Below are positions 7,922-16,165 of a stretch of 64,000 bases of DNA, piece after piece. The DNA lies in the NCBI GenBank assembly GCA_964390725.1, contig CAYMIW010000012.1:1-64000 (forward strand), written 5' to 3'. The stretch's first letter is position 1. Every line of letters begins with the position of its first letter. A program made the position numbers and the translations under genes. Source of the DNA: JAABTH01 sp964390725 (GTDB lineage: Bacteria > Bacillota > Dethiobacteria > DTU022). The notes beneath the pieces were generated by a model. It searched no databases. It was given only the letters and a program-made list of their open reading frames with translations, and was not told where the DNA came from.

Positions 7922-8971
7922 TTAGCTGGTTTCCTGGTAAAGCTTGCTCTGTCTGATCATTTCAATAACACCCTTTATTATTCCAGCAAAAGGCACGGCT
8001 AAAACCATCCCCAGGAGCCCGGCAAGCTGACCGCCGGCCAGAATCGAAACAATTACAGTGATCGGCTTTAACCTGACAATTCTACCAAGAACAAAAGGCG
8101 CCAGTAGCATACCATCCAGGACTTGAATTATTACATAAACGATAATAATGATTAGTGGTGAGGGTGTAAGGGGAGAAAAAGAGAGCAATACAGCAGGCAC
8201 TGCAGCAATATAGGGACCAATATAAAGGATAAAGTTAAAGAGACCGGCTATTATCCCAAGCAAAAGGGCATAAGGCATACCAATAATAGCCAGCACCACT
8301 CCGGTTACAATACCAACAATGGTACAACGGACAATTGAGCCCCTGATGAAAGAACCCACATTTGTATCAATTATGGAAACAACTTCTTCGGCGTACTTTC
8401 TATACTTTAAAGGAACCATATTCACAATCTGCAAGCGCACTGCCTCAAAATCATTAAGCAGGTAAAAAACAAGAAAGAGAACCAGGAAAAATCCGACAGT
8501 GCCGCCTATTAAAGAAATTGATGCTTCGGCAATATATTCTACTGCCATGTTAAGGTTCTCTGTTAAGTTGATCAGGTAACCCCTGACCTCATCCTCGATA
8601 TCAAGGTTAATTGTCTGCTGGGAAAACCACGAAACATACTCCTGTATTCTTTGAACATAATGGGGAAATGTATCAATTAGCTCTGAAATTTCGTAATATA
8701 TAACCGGAATAACCAGGCTTAATAACAAAACACATAGAAACAAAAATAAAATAAATACAATTGCAGATGCAATACCGTGCTTCAACTTAAAACGTTCTTT
8801 TAATAAATCCAGAATGGGATACAAAATATAAACTATCAGGGTGCTAACCAGGATCAAGCTGATCAGCCAGGAAAGATTTTGCATCAACCAGTAAGCTAAC
8901 AAAATCAGCAGCACTGGTATAATTAATCGTGATACAAGCGACTTCTCCTTTTCCAAGTCAGGCACACTCAC
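7922..8971 (-). CDS. AI-2E family transporter (PF01594), first copy
   Basis: 349 residues, polytopic membrane protein. Two N-terminal hydrophobic segments (about 15-55) are followed by a hydrophobic helix near 60-85. A soluble stretch with YISWF-like amphipathic helices comes next, then four or more C-terminal helices with the family signatures LLGIIAGLFNFILYIGPYIA and GGQLAGLLGMVLAVPFAGII. Members include the AI-2 exporter TqsA and Na+/H+ antiporter-like proteins, so the substrate is open. It ends 414 bases from the metY start and is probably co-transcribed with ychF, 3 bases upstream. A paralogue lies at 52399. Confidence 0.85.
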   Translation of the reverse strand: MSVPDLEKEKSLVSRLIIPVLLILLAYWLMQNLSWLISLILVSTLIVYILYPILDLLKERFKLKHGIASAIVFILFLFLCVLLLSLVIPVIYYEISELIDTFPHYVQRIQEYVSWFSQQTINLDIEDEVRGYLINLTENLNMAVEYIAEASISLIGGTVGFFLVLFLVFYLLNDFEAVRLQIVNMVPLKYRKYAEEVVSIIDTNVGSFIRGSIVRCTIVGIVTGVVLAIIGMPYALLLGIIAGLFNFILYIGPYIAAVPAVLLSFSPLTPSPLIIIIVYVIIQVLDGMLLAPFVLGRIVRLKPITVIVSILAGGQLAGLLGMVLAVPFAGIIKGVIEMIRQSKLYQETS

Positions 8972-8974
8972 TTT

Positions 8975-10033
8975 CTAAGCTCGAAAACGAAAGAATAATA
9001 CATCTCCGTCTTCTACTGGATAATCTCTGCCTTCCACCCTGCTTAGCCCTTTTTCCCGGGCTGCAGCTGCTCCGCCTTTTTCCACCAGCACTTCCCAGGG
9101 AAATACTTCAACATTAATAAAACCCTGCTCCATGTCACTGTGTACTTTTCCTGCTGCCTGGGATGCCGTAATACCACGAGCAACCACCCAAGATCTCGCT
9201 TCTTTCCCCTTGATCGTATAAAAAGTTATTAAACCGAGAAGATTATAGCATTCAGTCATAAGCACCAGGGCCCGGCTTTCATTAAGTCCATATAGCTCCA
9301 TGAAAGCTTGTCGTTCTTGATCCGGCAAGTCTGATAGTTCCGCCTCAATGTTAGCACAGATAGGGAACACAGGACTAAAGCCGGGAAAAATACAACTATC
9401 GGGATTCGGGTTTTCACCATGGTTGCACACGTAGATGATATTTTTCCGGGTCAGTAAATTCAGGTTGCTTAAAAACTGACTATCTCTGGAGCTCAGCTTC
9501 AGATCCCTGGTGGCCAATCCCTGGTTTAGATGACTCTCAAGAACCCGAAGAAGCTGCAACTCACTAGCTACATCTTCCTTATCTTTGCTTTTCAGCTTTG
9601 GTTCAATTTTCTCGCGCCTGCGATTGACAACTTCCAGGTCAGCCAGGACCAGTTCTAAATTAATAATTTCAATATTTGATAGAACATCACCCTTATACAA
9701 ACTGCCTTCATTAAAAACAGCTACAACCTGAATTAATATATCTACATCACGCAGGTGACCTAAAAACTTATTTCCAAGCCCTTCGCCGCGGCTGGCACCC
9801 TTAACCAGGCCGGCTATATCGATAACTTCAATGGTAGAAAACGTTGTTATTTCCGCATTGATCAGCTCTGCCAATGCTTTTAGACGTCGATCCGGCAGCG
9901 ATACAATTGCCTTGTTAGGATCAATTGTTGAAAAAGGATAATTTTCTATTGCCACACTCCGCCCTGTAAGAGCTTTAAAAAGTGTGGATTTACCGGCATT
10001 AGGTAGGCCAACTATGCCACAACTCCAGGCCAT
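8975..10033 (-). CDS. ychF: Redox-regulated ATPase YchF (EngD, Obg-like)
   Basis: 352 residues, usual length about 365. OBG-type P-loop protein that prefers ATP and binds ribosomes. G1 is VGLPNAGKSTLFKAL at residues 8-22; the switch motif NYPFSTIDPN and G3 DIAGLVKGASRGEGLGNKFL follow. The G4 position reads CNHGE instead of a canonical NKxD, as expected for the family's altered base specificity. The C-terminal TGS domain holds MTECYNLLGLITFYT and ARSWVVARGITASQAAGKVH. It precedes the AI-2E gene by 3 bases and follows the DUF951 gene by 21 bases. Confidence 0.95.
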   Translation of the reverse strand: MAWSCGIVGLPNAGKSTLFKALTGRSVAIENYPFSTIDPNKAIVSLPDRRLKALAELINAEITTFSTIEVIDIAGLVKGASRGEGLGNKFLGHLRDVDILIQVVAVFNEGSLYKGDVLSNIEIINLELVLADLEVVNRRREKIEPKLKSKDKEDVASELQLLRVLESHLNQGLATRDLKLSSRDSQFLSNLNLLTRKNIIYVCNHGENPNPDSCIFPGFSPVFPICANIEAELSDLPDQERQAFMELYGLNESRALVLMTECYNLLGLITFYTIKGKEARSWVVARGITASQAAGKVHSDMEQGFINVEVFPWEVLVEKGGAAAAREKGLSRVEGRDYPVEDGDVLFFRFRA

Positions 10034-10054
10034 TAGCTTGTTTATACCTCCTGC

Positions 10055-10261
10055 TTAATCCGGGAATGCACCATTTTCGCTTTCAGGCACGATATTTTTT
10101 ACTTTTTTTTCAAAGTGAGATCGGGGTATCAGGATGCTACGCCCACATTTTAAACATTTTAGCCTGAAATCCATCCCTATCCTGATAATACGCCAGCAAT
10201 TTGCTCCACAGGGATGACCTTTTTTCATTTCAACCAGCTGGCCGACTTCATACTTCGCCAT
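10055..10261 (-). CDS. DUF951 domain protein (YyzM-like)
   Basis: 68 residues. The pattern VGQLVEMKKGHPCGANCWRI followed by RLKCLKCGRSILIPRSHFEK is that of DUF951. The four Cys (CGANC and CLKC) suggest a zinc site, and the fold is probably a small beta barrel with possible nucleic-acid binding. Such genes often stand beside ychF in Firmicutes, as here. Function unknown. Confidence 0.85.
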   Translation of the reverse strand: MAKYEVGQLVEMKKGHPCGANCWRIIRIGMDFRLKCLKCGRSILIPRSHFEKKVKNIVPESENGAFPD

Positions 10262-10279
10262 AGCCGTTTTGCACCAACC

Positions 10280-10927
10280 CTATATTTTATTCAGTATATT
10301 GGTGACCTGTTCATATACCTCATCGATTTGCTTATTACCGTCAACCGGGAAAAGAATATCCTTCTCTTTGTAAAGTTTAATTAAAGGCTTCGTTTGTTCT
10401 TCGTAAACATCTAGCCGTTCCTTGACTGTTTCATACGTATCATCAGACCTCTGGTAGAGGTCGCTTCCACAATTATCGCAAACGTTCCGCACGCTGGGCG
10501 GCTTAAATTTTATATGAAAGTTGGCCCCACATTCACTGCATACACGTCTGCCAGTTAGTCTTTCGATCAACTCTTCCTGCTCAACCTCAATTGAAATAAC
10601 GGCATCCAGGCTTTTACCGGAATCAAACAAAGCCTGTTCCAGGGATTCAGCCTGGGCAACCGTTCGTGGAAACCCGTCAAGCAAAGCGCCTTCTACACAG
10701 TCAGGTTCATTTAGGCGTTCCTTAACAATGGCAACAACCAGTTCATCGGGAACCAGCTTGCCCTGTTCCATGTAATCTTTAGCTTTACGGCCAAGATTAG
10801 TTTGCTGTTTAACGGCAGCACGAAGTATATCTCCCGTGGAAACATAGGTGAGCTCGTAGTCTTTAACAATCCTTTCAGCCTGGGTACCTTTACCCGCACC
10901 TGGCGGCCCCAACAGGATAATAAGCAT
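10280..10927 (-). CDS. adk: Adenylate kinase
   Basis: 215 residues. ATP + AMP to 2 ADP in the cytoplasm. The P-loop is LGPPGAGKGTQAERI at residue 5 onward, and the AMP-binding region is LVPDELVVAIVKERL with LLDGFPRTVAQAE. The LID carries CSEC and CDNC, the four-Cys zinc type usual in Gram-positives. The normal neighbours (secY, map, in the ribosomal-protein cluster) are absent here; instead it heads a unit with the DUF951 gene and ychF. This is an unusual site for adk, so a second copy in the ribosomal cluster should be looked for. Confidence 0.95.
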   Translation of the reverse strand: MLIILLGPPGAGKGTQAERIVKDYELTYVSTGDILRAAVKQQTNLGRKAKDYMEQGKLVPDELVVAIVKERLNEPDCVEGALLDGFPRTVAQAESLEQALFDSGKSLDAVISIEVEQEELIERLTGRRVCSECGANFHIKFKPPSVRNVCDNCGSDLYQRSDDTYETVKERLDVYEEQTKPLIKLYKEKDILFPVDGNKQIDEVYEQVTNILNKI

Positions 10928-11008
10928 TTTAACATCACCTTTCCTAACATACTATTTAAGCCAAGTTATTAAATTTCTATTTCTTCACCCTGAATCCTGC
11001 CTGATCAT

Positions 11009-11038
11009 AAAAATGAAGAAGCGCCGTTAAGGCGCTTC
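11009..11038 (-). terminator. Intrinsic terminator after the bactofilin gene
   Basis: GAAGCGCC and GGCGCTTC form a perfect 8-bp stem with a 5-base loop (11018-11038). On the minus strand it is followed by TTCATTTTTAT. Confidence 0.8.
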
Positions 11039-11060
11039 GTAATAAAAACCGTTCAGTGCA

Positions 11061-11540
11061 TTATTGTGATACTGAATCACTGAAAGTTCTTTGCTGCTTA
11101 CTCTTTTCAATAATTTCCTGATCAACTGGCTTGTAGCTCCAATCTCTTTTTACTTCCTCTGTTTTTGCCTGCTTCTTAGATACCTCTTCTTTATTTTTCA
11201 TATCCATGCTTCCGGATACCACTGCACCTTCCTCAACAATTAAACCGTTTGCCCTGAAAGTGCCAATTGCAGTAGCAGTTTTCTTAAGTTCAAGCTTTCC
11301 TTCCGCGTCAAGATCTCCTTCATAATGACCGGCGATTGTAACATTTCTCGCCTTCAACTCAACAACCACGCGACCGCTTTCGCCAATTATTACATCCCCT
11401 TTATTGGTGATGTTTCCCTCAGCTTCGCCATCAATGCGAATCAAACCTTTTCCATTGATAACTCCTTTAAAATAAGTGTCTTTTCCGATTACCGTGTTAA
11501 CTTTATCCGGGGGGGTCTCAAGATTATCTCTTCTAAACAA
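11061..11540 (-). CDS. Bactofilin (polymer-forming cytoskeletal protein)
   Basis: 159 residues. The central DUF583/bactofilin beta-helix covers about 18-115 (YFKGVINGKGLIRIDGEAEG, then GDVIIGESGRV, VTIAGHYEGDLDAEGKLEL, ANGLIVEEGAVVSGSMDM). Short charged tails flank it. Bactofilins self-assemble into filaments on the membrane and often position cell-wall hydrolases. The start is a TTG, 9 bases after AAGGAGG. It lies 19 bases after an M23 peptidase gene, the classical partner pairing, and is followed by a terminator. Confidence 0.9.
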   Translation of the reverse strand: MFRRDNLETPPDKVNTVIGKDTYFKGVINGKGLIRIDGEAEGNITNKGDVIIGESGRVVVELKARNVTIAGHYEGDLDAEGKLELKKTATAIGTFRANGLIVEEGAVVSGSMDMKNKEEVSKKQAKTEEVKRDWSYKPVDQEIIEKSKQQRTFSDSVSQ

Positions 11541-11559
11541 AGAATAAAACCTCCTTAAT

Positions 11560-12516
11560 TTACTGCGTTTTCATATAATTATAGGGATTAACTGGTGAAC
11601 CGTTATAATGGACTTCATAGTGAAGATGCGTTCCTGTAGTCCTGCCGGATGCACCCATGTAACCAACCACCTGGTTTCTTTCAACAAAATCTCCAGCAGT
11701 TACAGCAAACCCTGAAAGGTGGGCATAGTAGGTTTCATAACCATAGCCATGATCAATAATAACAATGTTACCATAACTACCCCTATAGCCCGTAAAGGTT
11801 ACTTCGCCATCGGCACTGGCCCAAATATCGGTTCCATAGGCACCAACAATATCGACACCTGTATGGAACTGGTAACCACTGCTATAGGGAATACTTCTCA
11901 TGCCAAATCCTGATATCATCCGCCCGCGGCATGGCCAGACAGATGGCTTGGCATCTGCCTGAACAACATATTCGCCAACACTATCAAGGGTATCGGATCT
12001 TTCTGGAAGAATACTCTGCAGCAACACAATATTGTCAGAAGCTCGGTCTAAAACCCCTTCAGAAGCAGAACGGCTGCTATATGAACGCTGCAATGAAACC
12101 ACCCCTGCTTCACCAGGATTTTCTGTTTCATATTCTGACATTGTATGGCCATTAAACGATTGGTTTTCCACTTCGTTATTAATATCTTCCGGATCCAAAT
12201 CAAGCTTGTTGGTAACAAAATCAACCAGCTCATCAATGGACTGAATCTGTTCCACCATTTTTTCAGTTTCAACAGCAAGGGCGTTGATCTCATCCTGCTG
12301 TGCCCGGTTGATCTGGCGAAGCAAATCAACTTCTTCAGCTTCAGCAGCTGTTTTAATATAGGAGTAACCAAGCACGCCAACACCTGCCACAACAAGCACC
12401 AGAAAAGCTACCAGCAGCTGCACAACAAATAGGGGGATTCTCAGGCTGAATGTTGATTCCTCGGTATGAGGAACAACCATTATAGTAAAACATCTTTTAT
12501 GCTTATCTGAAGGCAT
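11560..12516 (-). CDS. Membrane-anchored M23 family metallopeptidase
   Basis: 318 residues. A short cytoplasmic N-terminus precedes one transmembrane helix (about 25-50, VVQLLVAFLVLVVAGVGVLG). A coiled coil follows (about 55-100, DLLRQINRAQQDEINALAVE), then a linker and the LytM domain (about 200-315). The zinc ligands are the His and Asp of HTGVDIVGAYG and the last His of HLHYEVHYNG. It is likely a peptidoglycan endopeptidase outside the membrane. The ATG at 12516 follows GAGAGGAAA by 5 bases; a longer frame reaching 12648 would start in non-coding DNA. It pairs with the bactofilin gene. Confidence 0.9.
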   Translation of the reverse strand: MPSDKHKRCFTIMVVPHTEESTFSLRIPLFVVQLLVAFLVLVVAGVGVLGYSYIKTAAEAEEVDLLRQINRAQQDEINALAVETEKMVEQIQSIDELVDFVTNKLDLDPEDINNEVENQSFNGHTMSEYETENPGEAGVVSLQRSYSSRSASEGVLDRASDNIVLLQSILPERSDTLDSVGEYVVQADAKPSVWPCRGRMISGFGMRSIPYSSGYQFHTGVDIVGAYGTDIWASADGEVTFTGYRGSYGNIVIIDHGYGYETYYAHLSGFAVTAGDFVERNQVVGYMGASGRTTGTHLHYEVHYNGSPVNPYNYMKTQ

Positions 12517-12715
12517 AAATATTTCCTCTCGAGTTAAAAAAGCCGGGCCCGCACAAAACATAGTCCTGGCGCCATTCCCGACATGATCTAATATATTATA
12601 ACATACGGCAGCAAAGGAAACAAAACATCGAAGAAGTAGCCGGTACAAACGGGTAACAGAGACACATCGAGAAGGTTGTTACATGGAAATACCATAATAA
12701 TATAATAAGCTTAAA

Positions 12716-12731
12716 TGTTTCACGTGAAACA
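12716..12731. other. parS site 1
   Basis: TGTTTCACGTGAAACA is a perfect match to the 16-bp parS palindrome bound by Spo0J/ParB. It lies between parB and the M23 gene. Confidence 0.96.
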
Positions 12732-12792
12732 ACAATAACCACTGTTGAGGAATTATAACCTTACCAATTTTTTTCTTTACACCAGGCCGGTT

Positions 12793-12808
12793 TGTTTCAC
12801 GTGAAACA
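12793..12808. other. parS site 2
   Basis: A second perfect TGTTTCACGTGAAACA, 77 bp from the first and directly next to the parB stop codon. Confidence 0.96.
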
Positions 12809-13672
12809 CTAGATTCCCTCAGGAAGCAGTTTATCAATGAGTCTTTCCAGATCTTCATCCCCGTAATAAAATATTTCTATGGACCCGCCGCTTTTTCCCG
12901 GCTTAATTTTAACCTTAGTGCCTAGAACTCTCTGCATCTGCAATTGCAGCTCTACCTGGACTGGATCCTCTTCAACGCCCTGTCCGACCTGCTTTGTTTT
13001 ATGTTTCTTTCCAGAAGTTTGATGAACCAGTTTTTCAACATCCCTGGCAGTCAGTCTCTCTTCCATGATTGTTTTAAAGGCGTTTTCCTGAACTTCTTTA
13101 TCTCCTATCGCTAAAAGCGGCCTTGCCTGTCCTGAAGTTATCTGCCCTTCTTCCAGTGCTTTAATAACATACGTTGGTAAAGATAATAACCTCATGGTGT
13201 TTGCCACTGATGGTCTGCTTTTTCCGATTCTTCTTGCCAGTTCATCCTGAGTATAACTGAATTCACTCATTAATTTTTTATATGCCCTTGCTTCTTCTAC
13301 AGGGTTTAAATCTTCCCGCTGTAAATTTTCTATTAAGGCAATCTCCAGCATTTGTTTGCTGTCATAGGATTTAATTACTGCGGGAACTTTTTCAAGTCCG
13401 GCCAACTTTGCAGCCCTACACCTTCTTTCCCCTGCAACAAGATAATATCGATCATCCTCTCTTGCAGGGGCAAGCACTACGGCTTGCAATACACCATGTT
13501 CTTTAATTGACGCTGCAAGTTCATTAATTTTTTCATCATCAAACTTTTGCCGCGGCTGAAAGGGGTTCGGTTCTATTTTTTCAAGACTTACTTCACTTGT
13601 TTCCCCGCTTCCCGACATAACTTCCGGTATAAGAGCACCCAGCCCTTTACCAAGCCTTCTTTTTTCACTCAT
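12809..13672 (-). CDS. parB: Chromosome partitioning protein ParB (Spo0J)
   Basis: 287 residues. The N-terminal CTPase domain covers about 25-115, with NPFQPRQKFDDEKINELA, the GERRCRAAKLAG motif and ENLQREDLNPVEEA. The central HTH region (YTQDELARRIGKSRPSVANT, about 135-180) reads parS, and the C-terminal dimer domain ends the protein. ParB loads at parS and slides as a CTP clamp, helping origin segregation and condensin loading. It overlaps parA by 4 bases; two perfect parS sites lie just after it. Confidence 0.96.
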   Translation of the reverse strand: MSEKRRLGKGLGALIPEVMSGSGETSEVSLEKIEPNPFQPRQKFDDEKINELAASIKEHGVLQAVVLAPAREDDRYYLVAGERRCRAAKLAGLEKVPAVIKSYDSKQMLEIALIENLQREDLNPVEEARAYKKLMSEFSYTQDELARRIGKSRPSVANTMRLLSLPTYVIKALEEGQITSGQARPLLAIGDKEVQENAFKTIMEERLTARDVEKLVHQTSGKKHKTKQVGQGVEEDPVQVELQLQMQRVLGTKVKIKPGKSGGSIEIFYYGDEDLERLIDKLLPEGI

Positions 13673-14427
13673 CTATTCAAGACCTCCGCCGCTAAAGTCA
13701 TGTATAACTCAGCGCCTTTACTTTTAGGGTCATACTCCAGAATATGTTTTCCATAACTTGGCGCTTCACTTAGCCTGACGTTTCTCGGTATTACAGTTTT
13801 ATAAACATACTGCTTAAAATAATTACGTACTTCTTCTGAAACTTGCTCAGATAAGTTAGTTCTAATGTCATACATTGTCAGGACAACGCCTTCAATACGT
13901 AAATCTTCATTTAAATGCTTTCTGACCAATGAAATAGTATTCATCAGTTGTCCCAACCCTTCCAGTGCATAATATTCACATTGGATGGGTATCATTATGC
14001 CATGAGCAGCATTAAGCGCATTTAAAGTTAATAACCCCAGTGATGGCGGACAATCGATAAATATATAGTCATATTTGTCATCCAGGCCCGCAACAGCTCT
14101 TTTTAACTTTTCTTCCCTGGAAACCATTGATACCAGCTCAATTTCAGCTCCGGCAAGTTGTATAGAAGCAGGAACAACATCCAGGTCAGGCCATTTTGTT
14201 TTTACTATAATATTGTCGATAGGAAGATCGTCTATTAATACATTATATATGCATTGCTTGATATCTTTTTTCGACAATCCTAATCCGCTTGTTGCATTAC
14301 CCTGTGGATCAATGTCTATCAAGAGTACTTTTTCTTTTAACTTGGCCAAAGCGGCACTAAGGTTGATAGCTGTTGTTGTTTTTCCCACGCCGCCCTTTTG
14401 ATTTGCTATTGCAATGATTTGAGCCAT
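13669..14427 (-). CDS. parA: Chromosome partitioning ATPase ParA (Soj)
   Basis: 252 residues, usual Soj length. The deviant Walker A is ANQKGGVGKTTTAINLS at residues 8-24 with the signature Lys; Walker B is YIFIDCPPSLGLLTLNA. It is a non-specific DNA-binding dimer in the ATP form. In Bacillus Soj also controls DnaA, which is encoded 6 kb away here. It lacks the N-terminal HTH of plasmid ParA proteins. Confidence 0.96.
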   Translation of the reverse strand: MAQIIAIANQKGGVGKTTTAINLSAALAKLKEKVLLIDIDPQGNATSGLGLSKKDIKQCIYNVLIDDLPIDNIIVKTKWPDLDVVPASIQLAGAEIELVSMVSREEKLKRAVAGLDDKYDYIFIDCPPSLGLLTLNALNAAHGIMIPIQCEYYALEGLGQLMNTISLVRKHLNEDLRIEGVVLTMYDIRTNLSEQVSEEVRNYFKQYVYKTVIPRNVRLSEAPSYGKHILEYDPKSKGAELYMTLAAEVLNR

Positions 14428-14480
14428 TCCAGTCTCTCCTTAGTTCTGCATGTGCCCAGCCATAAATGCCAATCCCCATG

Positions 14481-15320
14481 CTATTTCTGCTTTTTAACCA
14501 TATTTCTTGTTAATACAATTTTCACTTCCAGGTAATCATCTTCAACTCTTTCTGTTACCTCCGGTTGTATACCCGATTTTTTAAGCATTTTAATTGTTTC
14601 GCGTATAGTATTTAGAACTATACGCATATCACGCACAATAGGTTTCTTTTTCTTCCTCTTCCCGGTATTTTTCTTTTCACTGTCCCTGGTTATAATTTTC
14701 TCTGCTTCGCTTACATTTAAATTGCTTTTTACAATCTCTGCGATCATTGCCTTTTGTTCCGCAGCACTGTCAACTTTTAAAAGCGCCCGGGCATGTCTTT
14801 CTGTAAGCCCGTTTTCTAAGAGCATTTTTCTTACAGACTCATCCAGTTTAAGAATTCTAATCTTGTTGGCAATTGTAGACTGGCTTTTCCCCAATTTTTT
14901 TGCAAGCGCTTCCTGGGTTAACTTGAATGACTGCATTAATTTTAAATATCCCATCGCCTCTTCAATGTAATTCAGGTTTTCTCTCTGCAAATTCTCAATC
15001 AGGGCAATGGCAGCCATATCATTATCTGACATAACTTTTACTGCTGCTGATATCTTTTGCCAACCAAGCCTTTTACAGGCAAGTAATCTTCTTTCGCCTA
15101 CAACCAACTGATAACCGTCCCCCGCCCGTCTAACCACCACAGGTTGAATAAGGCCCGACGCTTTAATCGATTGTGCCAATTCTTCAATCTTATCATCTTC
15201 TATTACCTTCCTTGGCTGGAAAGGATTTTGCTTTATTTTTTCGATATCAATGGCCAGTACTTTTTCCGTTGTTGGCTCTTTTTCTATTATCCCTAAGCTG
15301 TCAGTTATCTTTTCATTCAT
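14481..15320 (-). CDS. noc: Second ParB-family protein, Noc-like
   Basis: 279 residues. CTPase domain with NPFQPRKVIEDDKIEELAQS, GERRLLACKRLGW and ENLQRENLNYIEEA. The HTH reads LTQEALAKKLGKSQSTIANK, near 130-170. A basic stretch (KKNTGKRKKKKP) precedes the C-terminal domain. Its place between rsmG and parA is that of noc in Bacillus, which binds its own sites and blocks division over the nucleoid. The N-terminus (MNEKITDSLGIIEKE) is not clearly the membrane helix of Bacillus Noc, and I saw no canonical Noc site here. A plain ParB paralogue is the alternative. Confidence 0.8.
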   Translation of the reverse strand: MNEKITDSLGIIEKEPTTEKVLAIDIEKIKQNPFQPRKVIEDDKIEELAQSIKASGLIQPVVVRRAGDGYQLVVGERRLLACKRLGWQKISAAVKVMSDNDMAAIALIENLQRENLNYIEEAMGYLKLMQSFKLTQEALAKKLGKSQSTIANKIRILKLDESVRKMLLENGLTERHARALLKVDSAAEQKAMIAEIVKSNLNVSEAEKIITRDSEKKNTGKRKKKKPIVRDMRIVLNTIRETIKMLKKSGIQPEVTERVEDDYLEVKIVLTRNMVKKQK

Positions 15321-15420
15321 TACACCAGCGCCTTTTCTATAATTATTCCTTTGCTTAAATTAGACACCCTTCTTTTCTTTCCTTCAATCTTTACATATTC
15401 TTAGTATGGTTACAAGCCTC

Positions 15421-16149
15421 TTAAATGCCAAGAGGTTTTTTCTGTGGTTTGCCTGCACTGCGTGGATATTGCTCCGGCGTATTATTTATTTTTTTAATTA
15501 TATAAACTGCTCTCTTTTCACCTGTCTCCAGAAAATATTCTAAAGATTTCTCTAATACGCCTCCACAAATATTTATTGCTTGTTCAGCATATTCGATTTC
15601 ACTTTTCCCTTTTGGCCCTTTATAAAATAATGCTCTTCCACCAATTCTTAAAAAAGGCAAGGTCAATTCAGCAAGAACACTTGCCTCTGCTACAGCTTTA
15701 CTGAATACATAATCATACTGCTCTCTATGCTCAGTTATATGAGCAAAGTTTTCAGCGCGCCCTTCCAGAACGCATGTATTATCTAATCTTAACTTCTTTA
15801 CTGCTCCTTCCAGGAATGCAGTTTTCTTTTTTATAGAATCCAACAAACATAATTTAAGATCCTGTCTAACTATTTTTATCGGTATTCCGGGTAATCCTCC
15901 GCCTGTTCCCAGGTCCAGGACTTTTTTGTTGTATTTTAAATCTAGTTTATTCAGCAAATAGATTGAATCGTATATCTGTTTGTTTACTATACCCTCAATA
16001 GTTTTTTCGCCGGTTACGCGTTGTATTTTTAATTCATTAAACAGTAAGTGAACATATTCTTGCAGTTGATTAATTTGCTGTTCATTTGCTTCAATATTTA
16101 GTTTTGATAATAACTCTATCAATCTTTTATTTGTACCCGATTCTGTCAT
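15421..16149 (-). CDS. rsmG: 16S rRNA (guanine527-N7)-methyltransferase RsmG
   Basis: 242 residues from the ATG at 16149, 8 bases after GGAGTG. A longer frame would run into mnmE. It is a Rossmann SAM methyltransferase: KVLDLGTGGGLPGIPIKI binds SAM, and the N-terminal helical part (NIEANEQQINQLQEYVHLL) is typical. Loss of this enzyme gives low-level streptomycin resistance in other bacteria. It follows mnmE by 16 bases, the usual order in Firmicutes. Confidence 0.95.
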   Translation of the reverse strand: MTESGTNKRLIELLSKLNIEANEQQINQLQEYVHLLFNELKIQRVTGEKTIEGIVNKQIYDSIYLLNKLDLKYNKKVLDLGTGGGLPGIPIKIVRQDLKLCLLDSIKKKTAFLEGAVKKLRLDNTCVLEGRAENFAHITEHREQYDYVFSKAVAEASVLAELTLPFLRIGGRALFYKGPKGKSEIEYAEQAINICGGVLEKSLEYFLETGEKRAVYIIKKINNTPEQYPRSAGKPQKKPLGI

Positions 16150-16165
16150 TATTTTTACACTCCAT

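Noticed and set aside
12517..12648. N-terminal extension of the M23 peptidase up to 12648
   Set aside because: A good GAGAGGAAA binding site points to the ATG at 12516; the extension puts non-signal residues ahead of a typical cytoplasmic start.
13669..15400. A Noc-binding palindrome (ATTTCCCGGGAAAT) near the Noc-like gene
   Set aside because: I found no such match in the window, so Noc function rests on gene position only.
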